64,000 bases of DNA, taken from NCBI GenBank assembly GCA_003971905.1, contig RSEE01000009.1, forward strand, positions 1,054,001-1,118,000. Direction: 5' to 3'. Position numbers and translations under genes: made by a program. The notes beneath the pieces are model-generated. The model was not told where the DNA came from. It worked only from the letters and a program-made list of their open reading frames with translations, and searched no databases. Source of the DNA: Moniliella sp. 'wahieum'. Lineage: Eukaryota > Basidiomycota > Moniliellomycetes > Moniliellales > Moniliellaceae. Positions 1-10,428 of this stretch are shown piece after piece (the stretch's first letter is position 1; the number at the start of each line of letters is the position of its first letter).

Positions 1-1596
1 CCTCCTCTGGATCAGGAGGAAGTGTGGCAGCGGCAGCAGGCAAGGTTGATGTGCCGGGAAGTGGAGGAGCAGCGAGAGGGTACGCATATCGGTGCGGCCG
101 CGCAAAATGGGGCATACCCGTATTCGGCATGGGTTGTGGGATGAATGGCGACGTCGGTCGGATGGACCGTGTAACAGGCACCGGGCTAGGAGCCCGTGGG
201 ACAGAACCGAGCTGGGGAGAAAGTGCTCGACCTATGGGACAGGAGGTGGAAGGATAGGGTCCTGAGTTCCTGTAGTAGGGTCGCTGCCCCCACTTCCTCC
301 AGATGTTTGAGAAGCGGCACTGGTACGAAAGGGGCGTCCGTTTAGACCAGCGGCATGGTCCTTTGAACCGGGCCAAGCGTTCGGCGTGGCAGAAGGGGCT
401 GGAAGATCGAGACTGCTTTGACTGAAGCTGCGATGGGGTGCGCCAAGCGAGGAGTTTGCTGTGCTCCCAGGGCTTCCCATTCCACCCCCCCCGGCAAGGG
501 CGAGGGAAAGACCGCTGCGGACTGAGGCTGAGGCAGCACTGCGCTTGCGGTCTCGTCTGCCAGCGAGAAAAGAACGCTTGGTTGGCGGGGGTCCAAAGGC
601 TACGGTAGTTGGGGGCGAGGTAGGTGAGGAAGCGCTTTCACCATCGGCAGAGCCTGGGGAGACGAAGAGGGTTTCAGATGCAGTGCTGAGGGCCATGTGG
701 GGATCGGAAGTGGTATGTGCGTAACCATGTGTCGTGGAAGAGCTGGTAGGCAGAGAAGTGGACACATCGGAGGGAGAATCGTGCACGGTGGGCATGGAAC
801 GGGTGGGGAGGAAGTTGGTGGGGTTGCCACGGCCTACATTGCGAGTTTGGTCCCAATCCACCGAGGCGCGCGGAGAGACGCCCTCCTGCTGGATGGTACC
901 CAGAGGCGGGAGGGTAGGCTCGTGTTCTTGAGCCCCAGAGGAATTGGGAGAGGGTACAGACACGCTAATGCTCCCACCAAGAGCCCCGCGAGCGCGTGAG
1001 AGAAGGAGATTCAGCGCCGACGAGGGGCTACGCGTGGGAGCGGCAGTGGATGTGGCAACCGAGGCGGGCAAGTCGGCGGGGGCGGAAATGGAAGGCGACG
1101 GGGTGGCGTAGGTGGGCACTTCGGCGGGGGCAGATGAAGGTCCAGAAAAGTGCTCGGCTGGGCGTATCTGCTGGACGGGCGGAGGGTGCTGCTGGGCAAG
1201 GTAGGCATGCTGTGGAGGCGGGGCAATCTCCACTGCGCTGGCAGAGCGGACAGGGGCGGTGGCACGGTGGAGGGCGGAGGCGGAAGGTGGGGGAGGGTGG
1301 GGCGTGAGGGATGTGGTAGGGGTGCGAGGGTGGGGGAAGGGAGGGCGGTTTGGGCACGAGGGCGGGAGGGGAGGGGCTGGGACGAGTAGAGGCGGGGCGG
1401 ATCTTGGTCTGGCTGGGGGGAAGCCGAGGGGGAAGAAGGGACGAGACGGCAGAGGCGGAGGCGGAGGCGGAGACGGAGACGGAGCCCTTGTTGGCGTCGC
1501 GCCTGCGTGGTCCCCAGCGGACCATGGTGGCGGCGCCAAAGCCAGATGGGGGGGCGGGGCGTGGTGTGGTGGGGGGGGGGGGGGGGGGGGGGGCAA
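1..1596 (-). CDS. Ser/Pro-rich uncharacterised protein, partial at left edge
   Basis: A minus-strand frame is open from about 1596 down to a stop near 232. The N-terminal part is almost pure proline, partly because it is translated from a G homopolymer (1571-1593). It is followed by a Ser/Thr/Pro/Ala-rich stretch with basic patches such as RKRSAASASVRSG. After 232 the coding character (Pro, Ser, Arg, Ala) continues to base 1 in another frame. One extra C in the run at 236-238 joins the two frames through PVPIGRALSP. The gene therefore runs off the window. No catalytic domain is visible and I do not recognise the family. It could be a scaffold or regulatory protein with a disordered N terminus. 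The start codon is uncertain: no ATG is evident at 1596, and the poly-C region may be non-coding. Confidence 0.45.
1571..1593. repeat. G homopolymer, 23 bases
   Basis: An uninterrupted run of G on the plus strand. It lies at the presumed N terminus of the minus-strand Ser/Pro-rich gene, so the length of its proline tract is not reliable. Confidence 0.95.
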
Positions 1597-1699
1597 TCAA
1601 CGGACGCCACAGGCGGTGGCAGCAATACGCACGCAAGGCGCTGCTGTGTGCTACTGCGGCTACGCTGCTAAGCGTGGCGCTGACCAGCAACTAGCATCC

Positions 1700-2950
1700 G
1701 GTACCCAGCAGCCGCTACCCAGTACCAAGCCCAAGGTCTAAGATCTAAGCCTCAAGCCCACGCATGACTAGTGACCAGTGACGCGTGACGCCTGCATGGG
1801 GCCCAGGCGCGAGCAGCTGCACCCGTGACTCGTGGTGGTCGGTGATCCTCACCCGCATCATGCATCCCCCTGACGGCTGGCAAGGGTGATCCTGGCCAGC
1901 AGCGACTGGCCTGTCTCCCCCGCGCGCGCGCGATCATCGAATGATCGATCGGCAATCGCCAATCGCTGCGCTACGAATGGCGAGATGCTGCTAGCATTAA
2001 CGTTTAACCCTGAATCCTGAATCAGCGCTGAGGCTCAGCGACCACGATCCCCGCCCGCCCCACCCCCCACCCGTCTCGGCCAGGGCGCGTGGCCCAACCC
2101 TAGCCCAGCCTCACGTCCTCCGCACCGCGCCTCTGTGCTCCACACGCCCTCCGGCACGCGATGCATGATGCATGACGCACAACGAGTAGCCTGGGGCCTG
2201 TGTGGGCTGTGCTGCCTGCCCCTGCTGGCCTTGCGCTGCCGCGTCGTTCCCACCTGGCCTAGCGTGCAACCATCCGACACTGCCCCCGCGCCTCTCGTTC
2301 GACGCCCAAGTGGCTTAAAAATTACCCCGCACCCACCCCTCCGCTAGCGTGCCTGGGCCCCATGTTGTGTATGGGCTCCAATGTCCTCTGCGTGGCACGC
2401 TACAAAAACTGTGGGCGGGCTAATCCACAACACCCACTACCCTCGCGTCTCCCCCCAAAAGTGCATGGGTACTTTTCTGCCGACCATGCCATTCGATGGC
2501 CACAGAGCCTCTCCCCAAATTTTCAACTTGCCTATGACCTTCTGGCCCATGCGTATCATTCTTCTGTCTATACAACACAATGTAACTGCACGCGCTGCCT
2601 CGATCCAACTCCATATGGCTGTTCGCGCAACATCATTCCCCGCCAGAACACACAGTTTCTCGTATCACACGCTCACACGCAAAGGGTGCCAAACACCGTT
2701 AACACCATGAGGATACACTACGCCAAGAAGATCGCCACACATGAACGAAAAGCCAATTAAAAGCGATGGGGAGGATCCGTGCGCCGACCCATCATAGACA
2801 CACACACGTACGGTCGGTTTTACTGTATATGTACAGACCAGGCGAGAGAAAAGGCTGTTGATGGTGTGTTCTTTGCATTGCACATGAGATCTGTGTAGAG
2901 AAGGTTAGAGGAATATACCTGCTGTTAATAGGAGGAGTACACGGGGTTTT
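1700..2950. other. intergenic, no recognisable gene
   Basis: No recognisable protein or RNA is seen. The stretch holds short degenerate direct repeats of the ACTAGTGACCAGTGACG type near 1768, a CG alternation (1920-1931) and a GATC-rich palindromic cluster at about 1932-1953. These are simple-sequence words that recur in other intergenic regions of the window. Open frames at 2135-2760 show no family resemblance. Confidence 0.5.
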
Positions 2951-3171
2951 TAGAGGGTGCTGCAGGGTTCTCCTGCGCGGCCCTCAATGATCAGTGACGC
3001 TCGCCTAGCCGAGCGCGAACGCCCTGCTTGCTCCATCCCTTCTCTCTCTCCTTTCTCCTTCCATTCAGACGTTGCTGCAGACTTGTGGACCACTTTGCCT
3101 TCACGCCTTGTCGAAGGCTGCTTTGCAGCTGATCCATAGGATCGCGAGTGCTCCCAAGTCGCACTCTAGCA
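2951..3171 (+). repeat. dispersed repeat, copy 1 (inverted relative to 39890-40139)
   Basis: About 220 bases match the reverse complement of 39890-40139 along nearly their whole length. The main difference is an extra block of roughly 20 bases in the distal copy. Shared anchors include TAGAGGGTGCTGC at one end and CGCACTCTAGC at the other. The ends are imperfectly complementary to each other (TAGAGGGTGC against TAGAGTGCGA). This would fit a small non-autonomous DNA element or a degenerate LTR fragment. No coding capacity is seen. Confidence 0.8.
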
Positions 3172-3667
3172 ACGGGCGGGCGTGTAAAAATTAAAACATG
3201 GGTAATCCGCGGGATTGGAAGATCGGTAGATCGGCGGGTAAGCGCGAGGGGGCTGAGCACTGAGGAGGCACGCGGCAGAGACCGGACGCTTGTCGCGACA
3301 GCCATTTGGGGTGCAACCTACGCGCTCACGTCTGGCCTCTTACTCCATAACCGCCCCTTCGCTTCGGCCATGCCCCTGCGAGTGGGACGCATGACATCAT
3401 TCGTCATCTGGCTCTTTGCCGCAAAAGAAGCTTATGTGCGCATGCGCTTGCGCATCATATCAAAGCGCTGCCCATGGCCCCATCTCACGTCTGGAGAGGT
3501 CCGGGCTGATGGGTCCGGGATGCGTACCACCCTATGGCCTGGCTACTGACGACTGACGACTGACGACTGACGACTGACACCGAACCTATACTCGTCCTCA
3601 TCGCGCAATGCATGTCCATTTGATACTCGCATCAATCACTATCACTCTCCGACGAGAGTCGTCGTTG
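3172..3667. other. intergenic with GACTGAC simple repeat
   Basis: No gene is recognised. Bases 3543-3580 are a short tandem array of the 7-mer GACTGAC. The remainder is unique sequence. Confidence 0.5.
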
Positions 3668-3910
3668 TTGCCCCCTCCTCCGACAACGACCCCGGCAGGC
3701 GTCTTCTTTTCTTGGCGCGCACTCTCAAGGTGTGCATGGCACCGTTCGTTGCAATGCTCTGGGCCACGTCTTTGCTCAGCACCTTGGTGTTGCCCCCTCC
3801 TCCGACAACGACCCCGGCAGGCGTCTTCTTTCTTGGCGCGCACTCTCAAGGTGTGCATGGCACCGTTCGTTGCAATGCTCTGGGCCACGTCTTTGCTCAG
3901 CACCTTGGCG
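3668..3910. repeat. 122-base direct tandem duplication
   Basis: Bases 3668-3789 and 3790-3910 are nearly identical copies, each beginning TTGCCCCCTCCTCCGAC. The visible differences are one missing T in a T run of copy 2 and a single substitution at the end (TTGGTG against TTGGCG). Because the copies differ by one base in length, the minus-strand reading frame changes between them. The near-identity implies a recent duplication. It lies at the 3' side of the uncharacterised minus-strand ORF at 3939-4547 and may duplicate its C-terminal coding segment. Confidence 0.9.
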
Positions 3911-3938
3911 CTCAGCTCGGGGGGCTTCTAGCTGATCC

Positions 3939-4547
3939 TCAAGCCCATATGAGCACGTGAGACGCCCCCGAGATGAAGTATTCTCTCGTTTCGTTCCTCC
4001 CCGTGACTGGGCCCTTGTCGTCGTTGCGCATCAGTACTTTCTGGCCGTCTTGCTCTATCATGCACTTCTTGGTGTAGGCGTGCGGAATCTGTGCCCATAC
4101 CTTGACACAGTCCCCGAGCTGGGAACGGCCCAGATCCTTGTCGGTGAGAGATTGTTCAGTGTGCGACACCGATCTTGGTCCTTGGCTGCTCAAACTGCGG
4201 CAGGTACAGCGCCTGGGCACATCAAAAAGCTTTTCCCCAAGATCGTCCGCCTCGAAGTGGTTCAGCTCGATGATCCCGGCCCTTGTCTTCGGGAGAGCAA
4301 TTCCCTTCAGGGATGAGCGAATGTGGATGGGTGGCTTCAAAGCATTCTTCTCGAACTTGATCATGTCGGCGACACGAGAGCAGCAGAGTTGTTGGACGAC
4401 GGAGTCCACAGCGCCTGTGGCGGCGCGTTCCCAGTCGTCTGCAGCATTGGGGCCCTGGATCGCGTGATCCACCTGACTATCGAGCTTCGCTTGGATCTGG
4501 TCGTTCCTTCTCTTCACACCCACTGTGAGCACATGCTGAACCTGCAC
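3939..4547 (-). CDS. uncharacterised ORF, possibly C-terminal part of a broken gene
   Basis: A 202-codon frame has mixed charged and hydrophobic composition that looks more like coding than its neighbours, with segments such as KTRAGIIELNHFEADDLG and GDCVKVWAQIPHAYTKKC. I do not recognise the family. In a shifted frame the downstream segment (about 3840-3920) reads SAKVLSKDVAQSIATNG and could be the continuation. That segment is what is duplicated at 3668-3910. No ATG clearly starts the frame, which probably extends upstream past 4547 towards the repeat at 4640-4790. It could be a degraded mobile-element gene, because the surroundings are repeat-rich, or a genuine gene with frameshifts. Confidence 0.35.
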   Translation of the reverse strand: MQVQHVLTVGVKRRNDQIQAKLDSQVDHAIQGPNAADDWERAATGAVDSVVQQLCCSRVADMIKFEKNALKPPIHIRSSLKGIALPKTRAGIIELNHFEADDLGEKLFDVPRRCTCRSLSSQGPRSVSHTEQSLTDKDLGRSQLGDCVKVWAQIPHAYTKKCMIEQDGQKVLMRNDDKGPVTGRNETREYFISGASHVLIWA

Positions 4548-4639
4548 GGAATCATCGCCGTTCCGGAAATTAGCACCGCATATACGGCACCACAGGGGCC
4601 TACTAGTAACGAGGGCACGGACAGCGAGGTCGATTCAAG

Positions 4640-4790
4640 CGAGCCGGCCTGCCCTCTGGTGCCAGCCTCTAGCCGAGACAGCCATCCCTCCGGTGCCTAC
4701 CTCAGAGAGACACATGGACGCTTGTGCTCACGCGTGGGCAGTCATTGTATTGCCGAGCTGGTATGCCCCTGGAACACTGCTGCAGTGCCG
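4640..4790. repeat. dispersed repeat related to 41960-42250
   Basis: The segment contains the ordered words GCCTGCCCTCTGGTGCC, CTCTAGCCGAGAC, CCTCAGAGAGA, TGTGCTCACGCGT and AGTCATTGTATTGCCGAG. The same words occur in the same order, with variations, in the multi-copy array at 41960-42250. It is therefore a diverged single copy of that repeat family about 37 kb away. Confidence 0.7.
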
Positions 4791-4879
4791 CCAATGTTGG
4801 GGCGTAGACACATAGCCTGTCTAGGCCCCTGTGGCTTCGCCCAGATTGGCCTGTGCGCACAGATTGGCTGCGCCACCCC

Positions 4880-5840
4880 CGCGCCTCCTTTTAATCTCCT
4901 GCTCCTCTGTTGCATCCTGTCCCCTCACCACCCTCTCATTGCGCCTGTAGCAACAAGTATCCCATCTCTGCAGCCAGCACATCGCAGAGTGCTCTGTGCC
5001 ACGGCGCAACAGCCCCATCTTTTTCCCCTGGCCATCAACATCACCATTGTTGTTGCCTGCACCGCCTCCTCCCCGCCTTCCTCGTCCCGCCCCCATCGCT
5101 CGGTCCTCCTCGCCTGGTCCGCATTGCTGCCGTACGTCTCCATTTCCTCTCCCGCCACACTCCGTCTTCCTCCCCTCGTCTGAATCGCTGTTGAACGCCC
5201 CCCTGCCCCTCGTCCCGTCCCCCTCTCACTATCTGCATTGCTTGTGTCGTACGTGTTCTCTTGCCCGCCAGTGCTCTGTTGCTGACCCGCCTACACAGAC
5301 TCCCCCTCGCGGGCCATCTTGTCCTCGTTTCATCTGGTCCGCAGGACCATCGTACGTGCCCGCTTCCTCCGCGTTCCCCTCCCTTCTGCTGACTTTGTGG
5401 GCGCATGCTTGATGTGCATGCACCGTTTCGCTCGCCTTTGACCCACCCTTGTCCGTCTGCTCACTTTGGCTGTCTCGCTTACATGGTTTGCCCCGCCTTG
5501 ATCCTGTCGCTTGTGGCTGGTCTTCCTTGCCACATCGTACGTCCCCCGTACTTCGCGCTTGGAGTTATCCTGCCACTGGCACTGTCTGCCCAGCTGCTGT
5601 ATGCACTGAATCCCATGGTTGGTTCGTCTCGCCTTGTTCGCTTCGATTCAACTGACCTGTTTCGCCCTCGTACGTCCCTTCTGTTATATGCCGACGCTGT
5701 TCCTGACTTTGTTCGCCCTACCCGGGTACATTCCGACTTCATCCCGCTTGCCCTCGCTACTGGCCGACTTGATCGCCTGGCCCGTGAGTCCGTCGCACAT
5801 CTTCTGTGTCTCTCGCTAACCCTGTGCTGCTGCTGACTTG
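4880..5840. repeat. degenerate minisatellite-like C/T-rich region with spaced CGTACGT
   Basis: CGTACGT occurs five times (about 5132, 5250, 5352, 5538 and 5670), spaced about 100-190 bases apart. Each lies in a similar context of pyrimidine-rich words (CTTCCTCCGCG, TTCGCCC, TTTGTTCGCCC). The spacing and shared context suggest an old tandem array of units of about 120 bases that has diverged. Open frames here (for example 5405-5836) are low-complexity and show no recognisable domain. Confidence 0.4.
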
Positions 5841-6253
5841 GCCAGCTTCTCCCTAGTGCGTGCTCTCTTCACACTAACCTGTCACCTGCTGTGTAGCTCA
5901 CTGCTCTACTACGTTGGTACTTCCGTCCTACGTCACACCTAACCATGTTGGTTGCCGTGTAATCGCTTCCCAGCGATCTTCGAATGCATTCCATACCTAA
6001 AAAATACCTACCCTGTCTGTACATCTAGTATTGTTCTGCATCGATGCCAGCCCCATCCAGCCAGCCGGCTAGAGAGCCTACAAGCACGCATCCAATCAAC
6101 AGCTAAGCATTTGGGCTAAGCGCTTGAGCGCATGTGGCCAAAGCCATTGACCTCATGGGCCAAAGCGCGCTTAACCTCATGTGGCCAAAGTGTCCAAACA
6201 TCCAAAGGCAAAAAATAACTCATTTTGGGTGATGTGGTCGGCATGACCGCCCG

Positions 6254-6282
6254 TGGATATCCATGACTGTCATGGATATCCA
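6254..6282. repeat. near-perfect 29-base palindrome
   Basis: Fourteen-base arms (TGGATATCCATGAC and its complement) flank a single T at 6268. It lies just upstream of the Helitron-like helicase remnant, in a stretch with repeated TGTGGCCAAAG words (6128-6190). It could be a hairpin belonging to the mobile element. Confidence 0.85.
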
Positions 6283-6309
6283 AAAGGGGTCGGTAGTGAA
6301 CGTCGGTAC

Positions 6310-6812
6310 CCGTCTCATGGTTACCCACAACCCTGCCTGGGCATCATTCATTGGGGGCTTCCATCATTTCTGGCACGGATACCGGGAAACCGTTCTTCAT
6401 TCCCCGCGTCGCCCTTACCAGTTACGAGACGGAAGATGACGACTGCCCCATCCGATTCAGCTGCAAGCAGGTCCCCGTTGCCTCTGCCTTTGCCTTGACC
6501 ATCAACAAAACGCAGGGCCAGATGCTTTGGCACGTCATCGGCATTCATGTTATGACCCACACTTTTGCTCTTTGCTCATGGCCAGCTCAGTCGTACGTCG
6601 CTTTCTCCCGCGTCTCCTCCAGGAGCGGGCTCAAGGTTGTCCTTCTCCCACAATTCGCAACATCGTCTATCGTGCGTTATCGCCCGCCTAAAGTCGAGGG
6701 CGAAATTGCCCAAGACGCGCCAAACGACGAAGCAGCGCCCAACACGGAGGAAGGCAAGAATGCTCGACTTAAATTGGACAATGCCGGCAAAAACTTGAAC
6801 CAACAAGACTGA
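6310..6812 (+). pseudogene. Helitron-type PIF1-like helicase, C-terminal remnant
   Basis: The frame at 6351-6812 encodes KPFFIPRVAL, then INKTQGQM and VAFSRVSSRSGLKVVLL. These correspond to the IPR, INK-QGQ and SRV-SRSGLK blocks at the C terminus of PIF1-family helicases carried by eukaryotic Helitron transposons. In intact elements this domain unwinds DNA during rolling-circle transposition. Here only the last 130 or so residues are present. The preceding part (about 6300-6350) is in another frame, and the upstream Rep nuclease and helicase core are absent. It is a truncated, non-autonomous relic. Confidence 0.85.
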
Positions 6813-7159
6813 CTGATTGGATGCCACATTGCGGGACTTGGAGGACAAGATGGTAGGCGCAGTCCCAGAGGGCAATCGTCAACATCTGTTTTCGACCACA
6901 ACGGCGTCCCCGCCGAATTGTTTGATGACGACGAAGAGGGTATAATGGGATCTTGGACGAAGAAGAGGATATTAGGATGGACTTAGATTTATATGAATGT
7001 ACCGTCCTCCAAAGCCTGCAAAGATCCCCCTGCGCCCACAGATTACTTTAGCCTATATATTGCAACTCCCCCTCTATACTGTGGCTCAGCTCCGTAGCAA
7101 CTTTTACAAATACAAGGACCAACACACTCCATCCACTCAGCTCTGTACAAGACAGACGG

Positions 7160-7707
7160 TGTCATGGGGGGTCCCGAGGTGGGACCCCCCCTGTAGTTTA
7201 GGGGTATAAACCCTTGGACAGATCAATCGATAGCTCGTACGTTAGGTCCTGCTCCAGATCCTGGTTGAACCGAGCGGGTGTAAGGCTAGGGAGACCCTCT
7301 AGTTTGGGTGGCTGCCTGCGTGCAAAGGCCGCAGTCCAGAACCTCCGAGGTAGGAGCCGTGTACGTAGGTCGTTAGACCAGCTGAAGGGGTCCAGGAGCT
7401 CCGGAATTACTCTGTTCCTCGCAGCGTTACCACACTTGGTACGCTGTAGCTGGCGGGAACAGACAGAGTCCTAAAGAAGAGCAAGCGCTACTGATGTGAG
7501 TAACCGCGGCTTGCATCAGTGCACTCGGCTTAAGTCGTAAATTCGTAAGCATAAGGGTGGTAGAAGGTGTAAGGGCGAGAGAGAACTTGTAGTCGGGGCG
7601 ACCAACGGTAATAGACAGGATGGTCGACAAGGACCACAGCTAGCAAAGCCTTAGACATGGCTGCTTATACACAGCAGAAGGAACCAGGCCTCAAGTGCCT
7701 CATGACA
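7160..7707. mobile_element. possible LTR related to the solo LTR at 40503
   Basis: It begins TGTCATGG, followed by a hairpin with ten-base arms (GGGGGGTCCC / GGGACCCCCC) and then a GGGGTATAAACCCTTGG block. The element at 40503 has the same architecture: TGTCACGG, a GC-rich hairpin, then GGGGTACAATCCCTTAGG. A candidate 3' end, CTCATGACA at 7699-7707, is a near inverted match to the start. The flanking five bases do not match (GACGG against GGTAT), so the right end is uncertain and the element may be truncated. Confidence 0.45.
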
Positions 7708-8398
7708 GGTATAGACAGAATGCGGGGCACTTCCCAGAAAGGTAAAGACTAATGCACAGCCCTTGCTTCCCAAGGCGCTGACGCTGCCTAGTCGGGCACA
7801 GCAGGAAGGTTCTGACAAGACTGGGCGCAATAGGCACAAAGCATCGTACCGATAAGCCCATGCGGCCAGGGCGGGCCGCGGATGATATCCGCAGCAAGGA
7901 TAAGGTGTCGACTGGCTCTCTCTCGCTAGTCTAACCGGACTGACGCATGTTGGGCTGAGATGTCTACGACATTCGGGGCACAGCGTCCGGAGATAACCGG
8001 AGCGCCCCGTAACAGACGGGACCAAGCCGGGTCGTAGGCCCGACGGTTGTTTTCTTGTTAGGCAATCAGGCAATGGAGTGGATCTTCCGTCATCATCGAT
8101 CATCGAGCGTCATCATCATAGGATGCATCGCATCAGATATCTCTCTTCCCTGTTGAGAGACAATCAAGAGAAAACTCGTCCCCATCCATTTTGTGGACGA
8201 GGGCGGGGCAGGTGAAGTGGAGACAAATGGACCCGTTGAGACACATTGTTCGAGCAACCGTGGCGTCAAAAAAATTCAAGCTTCTCTCTTCAGCGACAGA
8301 AGAGGCAATGGATGAGAACAAGATAGGTAGTATAGTTGTCTGAAAAAAAGAGAGAGAGCGGAGTATATACATCGTCTATGGCAAGAACCAACACAAAC
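7708..8398. other. intergenic, possible mobile-element remainder
   Basis: No recognisable domain is found. A minus-strand frame at 7651-8103 (about 150 codons) shows no family resemblance. Bases 8085-8120 hold short ATCATC/GATCATC repeats. The right part (8130-8398) probably includes the 3' untranslated region of the Skt5-like gene. Confidence 0.4.
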
Positions 8399-10428
8399 TC
8401 ACCCGTGAGAGGGTATAGTAATGACCGCGGGAAAGAGCAAGAAAGAGAAAAGGGTAGAGTAGAGTAAGGTGGGGAGAACGATCGATCTGCAGTGAGTCGC
8501 CCAGGCACGACAGGGAGGATAATAGATAAAAGAAACGTCAAGAAGAAGAGAGAGCGTGTGTGTGTGTCGGGGGGGGGGGGGGAGGAAGAACCGCGGCAGA
8601 TCATAGTAGTGTTGGAGGGGGAAGACTGGCGCATCAGCGGTGCCCATGCCCCGTCGGAGGGGCAGCGTTTGTTTGACTGAATGTGTTGGGGCAGCCTGAG
8701 GACGAGAAGACTTGGGTGGATTCGGGGGACGAGCCTTTGAAAGACGACTGAGTTGAGCGGAGGCACGACGGTCACCATGTTCAGCTGCCAGTTCGTAGTA
8801 AATTCGAGCAAGGGAAGTATCCGTCTCTGTTCCAATTCCGTTTTCGCAAAAGTAGCCCAGGGCAAACTCTGCCTTGGCCAACTTTCCCTCGGCAGCCTTT
8901 TGAGCCCAGAGGAACGCCTCTCGGTGGCTTTGCGTGAGGATGCCAGGTATGCCGACCAGGTACCAAGCAGTAAGGGCAAAGCAAGCTTCGCTGTGGTTTT
9001 GTTGAGCCGCAATGTTATACATGTGAACACTCAGGCCGCCGTCAATGGGGCAGCCCATTCGTCCATACTCGTAGTTCTGCCCGAGAAGGTAAGCCGAGGG
9101 CGCGAACCCCAGTTCGGCAGCTTGGGCCAACAGCTCACACGCGTAGTCCGAGTCGGGGTATACCAGCCCCTCGATCCCGCGATTGTGAAGGAGGGCGAGC
9201 TCATGGAGTGCGTGAGGCCATTCGGGTGTGGCTGCCTCGGCCGCGAGCTTGAGGTACTTAACTCCCTGGCGTGCGTTGGCTTGGAATCCCAGCTCAGCAT
9301 TGAGTTCGGCCTTGCCAAGCCGGTACAATGCGCCGGGGTGATTTTGAGAGGCAGCCTTTTGCAGCCAACTGACGGCCCGCCCGTTATCTTTGCGGCAGCC
9401 CCAGCCATTTTCGTAGCATTTCCCCGCCTTGTACGCAGCGTCGGCATGGCCATGCTTGGCGGCCAAAACGTACAGGTCCTTCGCCTCCTTCATCCCAGCA
9501 TTGTTGTCGGTGGAAGCCTGGCCTACGCCGGCAGCCAGGCACTCTGCCAGGTAAACCTGGGCGCCCACATGGCCCCGATGTGCCAACTTTCGGAGCATAC
9601 CCATAGTTTGACGTACGAGCGTTTGAGTTCGATTCTCGTCCATCGAAATATCGCCCTGGACCTGGACAGCTTCGAGAATAAAGACTGCAATCTCATATGA
9701 TGTTTCCGGGTCTTGGGCTTTGCGTGCGCTGTGCAAGTACAGTTCGAGCGTTTCGCCATGGGGCACAACGTCCAGGTTAGTGCCCAATTGAAGATGGGCG
9801 TGGTTGAACCCGACGGCCCCGGCCGCACTGGGCACCAACATCGATCCGGACGTTGCGCACCGGCGGCGTACTCACCAAACTTGGGTGTGGGCGTGGACCA
9901 GCTGGACACCCTTCGCTCCCGTTGCTGTCCCCCTCCCCTTGGGGTATGGGTGGAAAGTGTTAAGCTTGGCGTCGAGGAACCAGCCGAGCTCGCGACACCC
10001 GTACCCTGCCGACCGGGATCGAAGAGAATAGTTTCCCCTTGCCAGCAGCTAGCTCTTTGGTTGTCTGCAATCTCGGCAGTCCTGATGTGGAGGCGAGAGG
10101 CGATGCGGTGCCGTACAGGTTCATCTCTGACGGCAACGATAACGTGAGGTGGTTGTAGTTGACACTGCTCCGTGCGAGGGCGAACGACAAACGAGGGGCC
10201 GGATGGTGGAGGAGACTCGGTTGTAGATGCGCATGTCGTCATTGCCTCTGTAGCATCTGTCCCATCCAGTCCGTCGCTCGATTGACTGAAAGCACTGGAA
10301 CGGTGGTGGACGAGGGACGACATGACGTTATCAATACTGAGGCTCTTGGAAAAGCGGCTGTCGCTGGTTAACCGCTTCGAATGTTCTGCATGGCCGACGA
10401 CGCCCGCTCGGAGTAGCGCTTGGGACAT
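8399..10428 (-). CDS. Sel1-repeat protein, Skt5/Chs4-like chitin synthase activator
   Basis: From about 9840 down, one long frame encodes successive Sel1 (HCP-like) repeats with the expected spacing. Examples are AAYKAGKCYENGWG, AYLLGQNYEYGRMGCPIDGG, AEFALGYFCENGIG and IYYELAAEHGD. This repeat series matches the fungal Skt5/Chs4 family, which recruits and activates chitin synthase at the cell cortex. The N-terminal 200 or so residues (from ATG 10428; SDSRFSKSLSIDNVMSSL) are Ser-rich and in another frame. A canonical 48-base intron (9828-9875, GTGAGT to CCCAG) lies at the junction but does not change phase, so an additional one-base error is likely. The C terminus is unclear because translation passes through a poly-C run near 8570. 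I see no CaaX prenylation motif, but that end may be frameshifted. Confidence 0.85.
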
